A DNA stretch of 64,000 nucleotides from Tubiluchus corallicola (lineage: Eukaryota > Priapulida > Priapulimorpha > Priapulimorphida > Tubiluchidae): positions 248,001 to 312,000 of the forward strand of contig JAQGDQ010000002.1 in the NCBI GenBank assembly GCA_030141605.1, given 5' to 3'. This document shows positions 1-12,700 of this stretch, piece after piece. How positions within the stretch are numbered: the first letter of the stretch is position 1; each line of letters starts with the position of its first letter. The notes beneath the pieces are model-generated. The model ran no database searches, was not told the DNA's origin, and saw nothing but the letters and a program-made list of their open reading frames with translations. The translations under genes were made by a program, and so were the position numbers.

Positions 1-54
1 ATACGATCTCATTACATGTATGTGGAAAGATCATGTTTTGTCAATATCTTCGGA

Positions 55-107
55 TTAGGGTTAGGGTTAGAGTTAAGGTCACGGTTAGGTTTAGAGTTAG
101 GGTTATT
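55..107 (+). repeat. degenerate interstitial telomere-like repeat
   Basis: TTAGGG-type hexamers run for about 50 bases: perfect TTAGGG units first, then variants such as TTAGAG, TTAAGG and TTAGGT. The tract is too short and too mutated to be a chromosome end. TTAGGG is the telomere repeat of many animal lineages. This is probably an interstitial relic or a chance simple repeat. Confidence 0.6.
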
Positions 108-1867
108 TCTATTTTTCTTCTGACTTGTTGTGATTTTCTTTCTGTGACCTTGTAAGACGCCATGTTAGAGATTTTAAAACTACAAATCATTCACAAGTTA
201 ATCGTTATTAAGTCTTATAACCTCAGTTTGACCAGTAATAACTATAGATCTACTTACATTAACTTGTGCTCAATAATATAACACCGGAGACAGCAATATC
301 CGACATTTCTAACATGAAACTATTAAGAACTTTTTGACATCTAAGAAGGAAGACAGTCAAGACACCCCTACTCGAACCATGTCTCAAGTCGCCCAGACAA
401 ATGACCGCTGTAAAAATGTGTTCCGGAGTCACACATGTATATGCATGGCTTCCGGTTCATCCATTTTTGAACAACAGTCAGTTAGCCAGTCAGTCAGTAC
501 TCAGTCAGTTAGTTAGTTAATCATACATTCGATTAACTTTGGTTTTCAGTCAGCATGTGTAATGCTTGTGTAAGTAAGGAAAGCAGTTAGTCAATTTGTG
601 GGTGACTTGAATCGAGCAGGCTGAGAAGTTGAGTTAACACAATTAAAATGAGCTAAGCAGAGTTGAGTGTTCTTGTGGTTGCTGATTACTGGTTTAAATT
701 CTACTTGTTGATGGTACTGCCACTCTTCTTTACATGATGCGTTTTAATTACATTGCCTTTTTAGTAATAAATAAAACGCTGAATGGCTTTTATAGTCTCA
801 CGCGAGATTATTTATTTTTTCAACAGCATTTTGCCCTAGCCGGCCTCACCAGCTGAAAACTAAAATGTTGAGGCAGCATGTACAAGTGTGCAAAGAAAGA
901 TTAAAAGCAAAAAACACTAGCTAAACATCATTGGTTATAAAAAATAATTAGTTGAATACAGTTACTAGCCCTATACAACCGATGTTGCCACAATAAACGA
1001 TTAACTGAAGAAAGTAAAGTGAATTAATTGACATACCTGACTAGACTTGTATTGCCAACCTAACATTAATGTTTACAAAACTTAGAGGTTTCTAAACAAT
1101 GAGCAAGTATAAGTGCGTGCAGTGTATTAATGTGAACGTGAGAAGTATATAAAATTGAATTGTTTGTGGTGGGTTACACGAAGTAAATTACAGTTAAATT
1201 TAAAAGTCAATGGAAAATCAACTAAAATTGCAAAAGTAGAGGAAGTAAAGATTATAACACTAAATTCGAGTATTGGTATTGAGTTAAGATGCTAAATGAA
1301 CCCAGAAACCAAAGGAGGAACACAGAAGGATGAAAAACAAAAAATATTGATAAAAACCAAACACATAATGAGCAAAATCAATTTAACAGCCGCCATGTTT
1401 CGTGCAGGTTAACTTTTGATTTCAGTTCTGATAACAGATCGTTTGGTTTGACCCACATGTACTTCGTGGTAAATATTACAATTAATATATTACAATATTA
1501 CGTTGTCGATGTGGTTTACAAACTAGATTGTAAGATAACAAAGTGAGGCTGTAAAACATCGATGTGAGATTGTAAGAGTATTTGAACTTACATAGCTAAA
1601 ATGAAACGTGCCATAAATACAATAATTATTCTTACCTACAATTAGACAATAATCAATTTGTAAAACTACAATAGTCACATAGGACTATAAAAAATACTAA
1701 AATACGGAAACAGACTTCACATTATCAAAATGTACAGTTTCACGCAAGATTGTTAGTTTTCATTAGTTAAACACGCAGTGATAATATTGTTATTGGTAGA
1801 AGAACTCGACCCCAATTCGCTATTCATCTGGTTGTTGTTGTTATTGTTACTAACAAAATTAAGAGAA

Positions 1868-2400
1868 ATGGATCTCATACTAAATAAAGATAAAACAGAA
1901 GAATATCACATAAAAAGGAATGGAGATGATGCGTGGAGGAAATGCTAACACTTAGGCAGTCTTCTAGCAACAGATGAAGATATATAAAGAAGAAAGATCG
2001 TAGCACTAGCTGTATATTCTAAATTAAAAAAAATTGAAAGTAAGAGGATATGTTTAGAATACAAAATTAAGAATCTTTGCTGCACTTGTGGAAATTGTGT
2101 TTCTCTATAACTCAGAATTATGGACAATTAAAGCACAACACGAATCAGAAATTGATGCATTTCAAAGAAGAAACTACAGGAATATTCTAGGAATAAAATG
2201 GCTTTAGAAAATATCAAACCAGGATCTGTATAATAAGGAGGACAGCTGCTGACTTACATCAATTTCGTCCAAAAAAGATCTTATCAACACGTCATAGATA
2301 TCAAAAATACAGAGACATGGAAGGTTGCGGGTGACAGGGCAGCATGGAGTAAAGTGATCAGGAGGGTCATGTCAAACGACGTGTGACTCCAGAGATGATG
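1868..2400 (+). pseudogene. decayed non-LTR retrotransposon (LINE) reverse-transcriptase C-terminal fragment
   Basis: Translated in shifting frames, this stretch gives pieces typical of the C-terminal part of a LINE reverse transcriptase: a LGSLL..DED block followed by RRK, a block resembling the usual (Y)NSELWT motif, then DAFQRR..RNILGIKW and KISN.DLY. Several stop codons and frameshifts interrupt it, so it is dead. It ends near a GATGATGAT run at about 2390-2402, which may be the element's simple-repeat 3' tail. The clade is not resolved. Confidence 0.65.
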
Positions 2401-2435
2401 ATGATAAGGGATGATCTTGAAAAAAAAATTGCGTG

Positions 2436-2520
2436 AATTCGCAACGGATCATCATGAAACTTTATAGGAATATACTAGAATGAATTCCGCGTCAAATGAC
2501 AGTGTCAGATTTTTGACCTG
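2436..2520 (+). repeat. dispersed repeat, copy 1
   Basis: The core (start TCGCAACGGATC, then TCATGAAAC) recurs in reverse complement at about 19480-19590 with a few mismatches. Similarity continues into a GAATTC(C/T)GC..TC block. The family is unknown. It lies directly after the LINE fragment and could be part of an element's non-coding end. Confidence 0.45.
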
Positions 2521-3753
2521 CCATTTTGAATTAAAGAAGGCAGCAATAACATCATTTTCGAAAAAAGCCTAAGGTTCCACCAATTGGCAATGGGTCATAT
2601 CGTTTATCTTGTTTGAGCCAAACTGTATTATTGTGATATGCGAGTTTCATTAGTTGAATCATGTGATATGAGCAAGAACATGATGTTTGTACGAAATTTG
2701 TTCATTTTTCATAACTTTTCTATGACCTATGTAATATTGCCTAATTGTAGATAAGAGAGAATAAAGCATACAGCTCGTTTTATGTGTTTTGGTTATAATC
2801 AATTGACGTACTTTATATGTGATGCAATCTCGTATTGGTGTATTTTTTATATTAATATCAGCTAATAATTTCATTCGTAATAGTAGTAAATCATTTTGCA
2901 TGTTTCAATGTTTATTTTCTTCACGTGATCAATGTTTACAATTAAACCGCAACGTTGTCAATAAAGCTAGCAATGTTCTTCATTACTTTGTTCCCCGTTG
3001 TAATTTTCGTAGTCTGACAGACCGTCGTTAAAAATAAGAACAGTGTATTTTTTCTGCTTTAATAAAGTGATCACTAAATTTAAACAGATTTATTTATGTT
3101 GGTCTAAGACAGTAAGACTCTAATTTAAGTAGGTATTGTTTCGTAGTAACTGTTATGTAGTATAAAGTTTTCAAGTCATGTTACTTTTAGGTTTGCATCA
3201 CAATCCTTCTAGATTACTTTTAATTGCCAGGAAAAGTAAATTCCGTTATTAATGACCATGAGACGAACCAGGTATTTGGATTATGAAGACAATAATGAAT
3301 TAACGTTTGCAGCTAGCTGATTTTCTCTGATTATTTCCCACAAAGCAGCAGCAGGAATCAAGATTACGGAGTCTTATTAGCGGGCGTTGCTACGGCAGGA
3401 TGTCACGTGACTGGCGCAGGAAGCCAGCGTTAACCAAAGCACGTATAGCACGCGTAAAGCATTATTATTGTAGAATAGAATGCAACGTTAGAACCGGGAA
3501 GACGCTATGGTTACGTCAAGAAGAAGGTGCACATTTCACTGTAAGTATTGATGGCTTATACATCTTTGCGTACAAAGAAGAAAATGGCTTAGATCGGCTG
3601 GCAGCATAATATTACCGAGAAAGTTACGCTTTCCAGCAAAATACATTAGTGGCTTTCTGACAAATTGTCTTGTCGAAAAGGTTTTGATGAGATTTCCCAA
3701 AACGACCAATTTTAATCTTTAATAGAAAAACTGCGTTTTTTATTAGTTTGACC

Positions 3754-6700
3754 ATGGACCGTCAAAAGAGAGAGGACAGAAAACAGTCCAGACCTGTGAT
3801 GTCACGCCAAGATGCTGTTTCCAGTTTGCTGAGAAGGTTCCCGTCTAGTGGAAGCAGAACGGAGAAATGTCGAACTTTAAGAGTCCTCCTTACTGGCCAG
3901 CCAGGCGTCGGCAAAACTGGTAAGTGAAATAATTACTGGACCCGATTTTTGCTAACCTTCTTTCCAGGCTTTTCAAAGTTTTTCCTTGCGCCACCTTTTT
4001 GTTAACTTGGCGCGTGTGGCACAGTGGATATAGCAGTAAGCATTAATACTTCATTTCATAGGTTGCTCATTGATGTCTGTGTTTGACTGATTTTGAGAAT
4101 TCTTGTGAACACAACACGTTGCAAGAGTAGAATCCTGTTCCTCTAACAGGGTACTGTGAGTGCTGGTGCTGGACAAACTAAAAATTGCTCTATAGTTAGG
4201 TACAAAAGTCAAAGGCTAAAGAATTTCGACTTACGTAATCATTGAATAAAAAAAGTTCCACCATCTTGGGACTGAGATTTCTTGGGTACATTTTCCCAAG
4301 TTGAAAATAAAATTAAAATATGCACTTGTTGCCATCTGTGGCGTTTTGACAGGAAATGAACCTTGAATCGACTCTGGTGAAATTCTTTACAGCCGACCGA
4401 AAACAAAATCATGTAAAACAAAGTTGCTCATAACTTACCTTACCTTCGTATAATCATCTTCTTGATTTTATAGTGACGCTAACTTGGTATATCTAGGATA
4501 TCAAATCAATTGTTTATTAAACAAATTTTTGTGGCATATACTTATCTACAGCGCTATATATTCTCTCTTTTGCTTCCTGTTTCTTTCTCTACCTCTGTCT
4601 TTATTCCTCTTTCTCTACGTTTTCGATTTTTTTCTTTCTCTATGATTGTTTTCTTTACCTTTCTACTTTTTCTCGATTGAATATCGTTCTTCTTTTATCG
4701 TATCTCTCTCGTACTGATTTTTCTCTTTTCGCAAAACTTCTCTTACAATTTCCATTACTCAAACACATTTTGGATGAAAACTTGCAATATCTTTTCTTCC
4801 TTGGTTTGTGCGTTTATTAACCATGATAACCGGGAAGTTTTTATTTATCTAAATTGTAGTTACGCCAGTTAAGCGAATACAGCTTAACTTCTTATTGTTA
4901 GGCAACTGTGCCTCATATTCAAGTGACGTATACCACACTCATTTGCAAGTTTATTGAGGAGCAGTTAGTTATAAGATTAACGAGCATTCTGCTGTTCTGC
5001 AGTGTAAGAAATGAGACAGTGAGAATGCAGACTTAATTAAGTTTTCCATTAACTGGGTAATTGTAATGCTGATGTTGTAGAACACTGCGTGGCATGTTTG
5101 CGCTTGCTCGACATCCCGTGCACCGCCTCACCTTGTACCGCCCAGCCGTGTACGGCCTAGCGGTTTATCGCAGTGCCATGTGGCACCTCATTGTGTACTG
5201 CATTGCCATGTACGTGGCGCCGCAGTACACTGAAATGTCGAGCAAGCGCGAACGTATCACGTAGTACACATTTATCATTCACGTTTTTGTGTCTCCGAAA
5301 ATGGTGATATTCGCGAGATTTTGATTCGTATTCGATATTATCCAGTAGTTACAAAAATTTGATATTCGCAAATATTCGCTGCCCGGTTTTCGTAATGTGC
5401 AATTGAAAACGGGTTTCGAATAATTTAACAGCTGAAAATAACTAATTTAAATATTACCAAAAAACTTAGAGATTGTTTAACCTATGTCTGTGTTTTCAAG
5501 ACGAAAATTTTACACATATCTTTCTTCGTTTGTATGTGGCAATACGGTGCATCTTCGGGCTACGTCCTTTAAGAGGATTGATTAAAAGAAAACGCTAAAG
5601 TTTGCAAACATTTACTTTGTTTTTACCAATTTTTCATTATACGAACTGATCCGCATACTCCATCCGAATTTAGCTAACCCATCCGGTTATAATCCGAAAG
5701 TCAATTTGAGGAAATATTCGCTGATATCCGATATTCGCTATCCGGCAAAAAGTGCATCCGGGGCAATACTAATTTGCACTATATTGTCTGCGTGTATTGA
5801 GATAAACTTATATATACATACTGCATCATGCAAGCGTTTTTGGATAATATTGTTAACTCAGACCTTGGTGTTAAACCAATTAAATTTTACTTATTTCGAA
5901 GTCAGATTTGGGTACTGAAATATATCCAATTTTAGTCATTTCTAAGTGGGCTTGGGTACTGAAACCTATTTCCAAGCCAGACTCGAATGTTAGAACTTAT
6001 TTAGTATTACAGTGTTTAACCCCTTATACGTCCACATCAATTTAAAGAACTTATTATTTAGTTCCCTTTTCACCATGCAAATTTAGTTGAATGCAGGTAT
6101 GCGTAAGGCATACGTGGCATTTCAGTACTTCTGCAGGCAGTTATAACTGGCCAGCTTACAGCTAACCGTTGACCGCTGTAGCACTGGCACCTTAGTTGCA
6201 GTCAATGCCACCACGAATTTTTTTCTAGCCCATTTTAATGCATTTTGTCTGTTCTTGTTAAGCTCCCACGGATAAATCAATTTCTTCTGTATACGTGAAA
6301 TTTAACTTTTTTAACGATCAATAAACTTAATTGAATAAATACACGAGTACGAGTCCTGTACAAAGCACATAGTTCTGCTTCTAAAAAAATCAATATTTTC
6401 CTGAAACAACGCAATCCACTTAACCGTCGCACATTTTCAAGCAATTCTACAACCTGCAAAGTACAATAATTAAATCGCCCTGCTTGTAGCAAAACTAATT
6501 TACTCTTTACCGAGATTTACTCGTGAAAAAATGAGAAAGCTCGTGACAAAAGTTTAACATGCAGACAGTATGATGAAGTAAAAAAAGCTGTGTTAATACT
6601 GTTGGATGGGCTATGTTGGAACGGTTTGTTTACTAAATAATCGTAACATAATGTGTATGTATGTATACATTGAACTGGCAGAGGTGTCCTAGCCGCATTT

Positions 6701-9700
6701 GGATGTGTGTTTATTTTCTCGAAGTAAACAGCCAGGGGCAGGATGGCAAATGAAACCTTTTTCTTGGCACCATCCATTTACTGACCATGTCTGACGTTGC
6801 CAATTTCTGTCTACGCCATTCTTTTTGCCTCGTTTTCTTTGTAGATCTAGTTAACCATATAAAAAGATGTTTTAAACTTTGCTTTATTTTTTAAGCATAG
6901 TAGTTACTGGCTGCCGAAGCTGTCTGTGGTTTTGCCACAAACCAATATCATTCAAGACGTTAGGGGCATAGATGAATATTTTCCTTCTCCTGAAAATTGG
7001 GATAATATACAAGCTGTAAAACAGTAATTATTAAAAATGTGCGGCTTCCCAACTACCAATGGCAATGTTGAAACTACCTCCAAGGCAGTAACTGTTCATT
7101 CCCTTTTCTTTCAAATTTTTCTGCAGTTTTTCCCGATTTTCTCCGTAGGCCGCTGTGCAAATTATGCAGTATCTAACTGTGCATGAGTGAGTTAGATACT
7201 CATGCTGCTTAATCATGGCTGCTTAATGAACCGGTGTACATAGAACTTTGCAAGAATTTCTGATACATTCGTGAGAATAGACAACGTCTGTAGGTATAAA
7301 ATGTGTTTATTTTACAAAAAATGCACGTGCAATGTTACCTTATAAGAATCAAAAGTTGACATTGCTGCCAAGAATTCAAAATTGAGTATAAGACATATAT
7401 ATAAAATGTTTTACATTTCGCAAGATATTAGGCATACATAATCATATTTAGTTCTGCGTTGAAAAGTAGTTTGACAAACTTTCCTTGACCTTCGAGAAAA
7501 ATATTAGACATTTATTTTTATTTAGGCTGTTTATTGAGTCTATTATATTTATAATGTTGCAATTTATTAGCGTACATTAACAAACTCCACGTATAACTTA
7601 AAGTATTACTGGCTTTGCTCTGAAGAACTTGCGTATCAATCCAGAAATCAACTTTTGAGAAGAGAATCCGTTCAGACACGCATAATTTCAGAATAACTGA
7701 GCTAACACTGATAGAGGCTGCCTTAATTAACATTGCCTGGCTTAATGCACAGGTCAAATATGTAGAAAGCAGTGGCAAGCAAATAAGAAACTAAATGAAA
7801 TCTATGGAAAGCGGTAATAGTAAGAGCGAGAAATATGCGGATTGCAAGGTGTTGTAGTGAATGGTTCTGATTGGGGTTTCCGACGGAAAAGGAATTTAAA
7901 GGGAAATAATTTTTAATAGTTTCCTTTCTTGATTCTCCAGTAAAATAAAAAAATAAAAATTGCGCGAATGATACACCTTTTGTGCATAGGTTTCATCAAG
8001 ACCAAAGCGCTACATAACAGAGTAACAGGCTGTCCATGGGTGGCCTGCTATGAGCCGTGGCCTCTTACTGCATTATTTTTATTTAATAACAGTGATCATT
8101 TTCACATAATTGTTTTTATTCTACTGATTATACAATGTATTTCAAACAATACATTATTCAATGCCACTCAATGTGATTATGATACGTGTTAAATGAATAA
8201 ATTATTTTGAAATTTGCAATTTTTTAAATACATAATTACATAAGAGAGTGACAGTCAAGACCAGGCTACCCTTAACTGCATAGAGAGTGACAGTTAGCAC
8301 CAGGCCATCATAAGAGAGTGATATAGTACAAATACTATACCCGCTGGCGAAGGAATATTATAATTTTTTTCGACTTCCTACAAGTGCTAATTGTACGTCA
8401 TTAAAATTTATCTTTGATTTTGAGCTTTTTGCTTCGTAGCAAGCCAATTGAACCGTACTGACTGAGGTCATATTGACGAAATTTGGTGCTACAGTGAGTA
8501 TTCTTCTGCAGCGTACTGGACTTGTACGCCTATGCTTGTGGTGAAGTAAAACTCATTATATCCCAATATATAGCCCCTGTATTTTCCCGAAAATACGCCA
8601 TTTTGATTATGATCCGTTTTCCACGCATAAAAAGTTCAATTTCTTTCACAAAAAGGCAAAGGAATTATGAAATCTGACATTCTCTTTTTCTTTGTTTTAC
8701 AATATTTTCGCGGTTAGAATTCTTTCACCTTAACAATAGTTGTCAGTTTTTTTGCAATGGCTGCCACATTTAGGTGCATGAGAAACGGCTCGTGTGTTTC
8801 ATACAATATTAAGAAGAATATTATCTTGGCTAATTTTAGAATGAGAGTTCATTTGTGGGAGGAATTTGAAAGAATCGAAATACTGCGGGTGGGCTAACAT
8901 GCAATGTCATTTTAGAAAAGGGCTTTAAAATATTAAAGTTATAAGGCCTGTTGATTATTGAATATTATATTTGTAGTATCTGTTTTTCTATTGCCGCAAC
9001 TGTGCAGTGAAATTAATGATTAATCATTGAATTTTTATGGCTATTAATAAGATTATATTTTTTTAAATTCCTGAACACTGATACCTTTTTAAACACATAC
9101 GTCCGTTGAAAGAATTTTACCCTTTTTGTAGTTCACTTCAATTTTAATGTATATGAGGAAATAATTTTCAGTGGCGGGAATTGAAACAATTCATGAAATC
9201 GCGCGATAAAGAATAAAAAGTACAATTTCATTATTTACAAAATACTTTTTTTCAAATAATTTTCTTACTAATACACGCATATGTTGCCAATATGGTACGA
9301 CGTGTTGGCACCACGTAACCTGAATATAGGTAAAAATGGCACGGAAAAATTGGCACAAATGGAAAAGCAAGAAAAAATAGCTCATATGAAATTTAATAAT
9401 TTCTATAATAAACTAGAATGCGCTCAGGAGGAATCAGGTGATCGATGATCAGACTATTGTTCGTCTGATTCTTTTGATTGAAAAACATAAAACAAGGATA
9501 AACAAACAAACATGCAAAAATATACCTGTATAAGTTGTACGGACTAGCAAAAGACTCACAAAACATTTTTTTAATTAGAATTATAATCAATGATGCACGG
9601 ACATTCCATACTTGTCTAAATTTCTTCAACCGTTTTGCAAATATATATATACACTAACTCAGTTTATAAGGTTATATACATTTATAAGCAAAGGTTATAG

Positions 9701-12700
9701 ACAGCGTTACACAGTTTTCCCAGCGAGAGTTTCTGGAAATGGAACCTGGAACTCGTATTGTTTGTCATGGTAGAGATAATAAAAAGGAAGTACCCTATCT
9801 TGTAGCCAATTCCTCCTCTTTCCAAGGAGCTATAACATTGCTTCTGAGACCTCCACGAAGCGTGGCACGAATGTTTTTTGTATGCGGTGTTTGATCAAGT
9901 TTTATGAAAAAAATGGATGAAAAACCGCCATTTTGTCAGTTTTTATCCCCTCCCCCTGTTCAAGAATCTATGTCAAAATGCGTCTTTTTTGCCTCCTACC
10001 CATCTTCGCCATAGTTTCATTAAAAGTAGTTTTGCGTAATACGCGTGGTGCTATATAACAGACAAAAACAACCAAACAAACTAACAACGTTGAAGCGTAA
10101 CTTCCTTGGCAGAGGTAAAACTAGCTAAAATAATTATCCCCAAGAGTAACACTAAGGCTAAACTCGCATTTTATAAGTGTGCCATTTTTTCTTATTTGTG
10201 TTCTTTTTTCCAGTGCTATTTTACCGTGCACCGTTAGCACCATCTAACATAATAAAATAACCACAGCAACTCAGACAACAACAACACGAGATTACAGCTA
10301 AATAATAAACACTCTAATCTATTAATTAAAAATACAAATACATGTGAAAAGAACAGGCTTTTGTCTAAATTACTATGCAGACTAGTTGATACGTATTCAA
10401 GCAGCGGCTTTCCCCTGCGTGTTGTGCCCGATGTCACTTCACCCCAGCAGCTTCCTACACTAGATATGAACCATCCAACTACTAGAAATAATGTTCCACC
10501 AACAGCAACACTCTTGTGCTGCAGTAGCTTCAGTAACAATCACCCATCTGGAATGTATCAGTGCTTCATAAGCCACCCTTTCACACCATCAAATTCAGAA
10601 CACCAGTTACAATAACAAGTGAGTTGCTTCAGAAGGGAAATAGTTGTCAGCACGGAGTTATAGCTACAAGCAGATTTAAGAAAATTACAAATATGTAACA
10701 CCCAGAGCATGCGCAGAAAGTTTCTTAAGATGTATTTAGCAAAACTGGTAAACATCTTTTGTTTGAATTCTATTGTTCTCTAATTAATAACTCATGACAT
10801 GACGCAGAGCAGAAGGTAAACAACTTGGTTATACAGTAATGATAATGAAAGTGCCATTTCATTAATAATAACTACATCAATACAGTACGAAACATTAATA
10901 CAGAACATTAATCTTTAATTCGCATTCACAACAGAAGGGTGTCACTACTGTCACACCATTGGACAGGGTAGGGAAAACTGAGTTATTCAGCAATAAAATT
11001 CTAATTGATCAATAATAAACAAACAAAAGTCAAAGAAAACATCGCAAAATTTCAAGTGCTACTCGTATACGGAGTTGCATCGTAAGAGCCTAACCATCTA
11101 ATTTATGTAAGAGTTAACAAACAATATTATAGTGTTAAGAAAATATTTCTATAGAAATGATAAGATTTGAAACTGCTTTTCATCAGATAGTCATTTTTTT
11201 ATTTCACTGTTGGCATTGTGAATAAACCTTTGTTAATTGGATTTTTAACTTAATATCACCTAATATTGTTATTTTAAATAATTAATTTGATTTGACAAAT
11301 AATTACAATTAGCTGATATTTATAATTGTAAGTAATCCGCGCGTGACACTGTTATGCCACCTGAATGACACTTATAAACTTGTACAAAATGTAAGGCCAA
11401 TTGATCCAAGGTACTATTGTCAGAAAGCTCCGTAACCGGCAGAACATGCTGCTACTTGGTGAATACACCTAAGAACGCTCCCAATACATTGCATTTTATA
11501 CCACAGCTTGCAAAAGGGTTGTCTACATGATTAAAGTGTTCCGCCTGATTGCCGGCGAATCCACTCAGACTGAAAGGAAGCTGCATCAAATAAAAAAGCC
11601 ACTTTAATCACTTTTAAGTGCAAAGGCATAGCATGCGGTTTTACAAATAAAAGCACCTTGCCTGTAGTCTCATTCCACAAAATCCCAGGCAATTTTATAA
11701 ATTGCGCTACAAAACCGCGACGATTTGCTTTCTGATTTCAAAAATTGTGCCTTCTCGGTTTCCGCCAGTTTTTATACACTGTTCCATATTGTCATTTTAT
11801 TGCATGTCTACGTGGTCAGCCAGTAAAGGCAGTACTTTAATAACATGGTTTCATGGTTTAATTCTTTAACTTGATTCATGACAGACTTATACATTATAAA
11901 AAAGCTGCATTGTTGAACACTGGGTAAACTGTGCGGACTTCTAGGATAAACTGGTAGTGACTTATTTATATAGCTGTCATATTTTAGCACAAAACGCCAC
12001 CGTTTTCAAATTCAAACTTCTATCACTATTAATGCATTTGACGTTAATTGTGGTTTTTAAACTTGAAATTCTTATAAACACTTCAATTATTATTACAGTA
12101 TTTGATATTCCTGCCAACTGCAAGTAACCTCCTATAAGAAATTAGTTTATTAGTTTCTCGATGCTAATCACATTTACTTCTCCTTTATATATAAAAAAGA
12201 AAAACTTAAAAGACAAAAAGTGTGTACCCATCTATAATCAGTACTATGGCACTAATCTAGAATTCTGAGCATTCTTTTCTGCATTCCAGTCCATTCCAGT
12301 AACTGCGCGTGCAGACTAGTGAGTTTTTTGTCGGCAGTGTGAACTGCTTTACGAGTTACTGTCAGCAAGAAATTGCAAACTCTCCGACAGTTGTTGAGAG
12401 TTGATTAACTGTCTAGTGTCATAACCGCCTTGGCGAGTTACTCGCGAGATTTCTCACAGTGAATATATATATAATAGAAGTGAGTGTCAGCACGCGCTTG
12501 CTGTCGGAGAGAGTAACTCGCAGCAAATTTTGCTCTCTAGTATGAACACGCTTGCGAGTTACTTGACGGGTTTATTTCAACCTCGCTGGTCTGAGTTCAC
12601 CGTAATAATACTTAGTATGGCATAATTCTGATTTCCTAAAATGTAAGTTATGAGAAATAAGAACCGTATCTCAAGTGACTATGCTGAATCCATAAAAACA

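Larger units (their letters stand above)
1..3753. other. 5' intergenic region upstream of the Ras-like gene
   Basis: No protein gene is recognised here. The stretch holds a short telomere-like tract, a CAGT-rich patch near 470-516, a decayed LINE fragment and part of a dispersed repeat, each listed separately. A 69-residue open frame at 3400-3609 lies just upstream of the Ras-like start codon, but it has no recognisable domain and is not called. The promoter and 5' UTR of the Ras-like gene probably lie in the last few hundred bases; I see no unambiguous TATA box or initiator. Confidence 0.5.

Noticed and set aside
55-107. A real chromosome end
   Set aside because: Too short and degenerate, and followed by ordinary sequence; called interstitial instead.
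3400-3609. 69-residue frame beginning MSRDWRRKP upstream of the Ras-like gene
   Set aside because: No domain, no splice context, and no clear link to exon 1; probably 5' flanking or UTR sequence.
10234-10755. Overlapping frames of 65-101 residues on both strands
   Set aside because: No family resemblance, both strands open together, and they lie in the large intron; chance frames.
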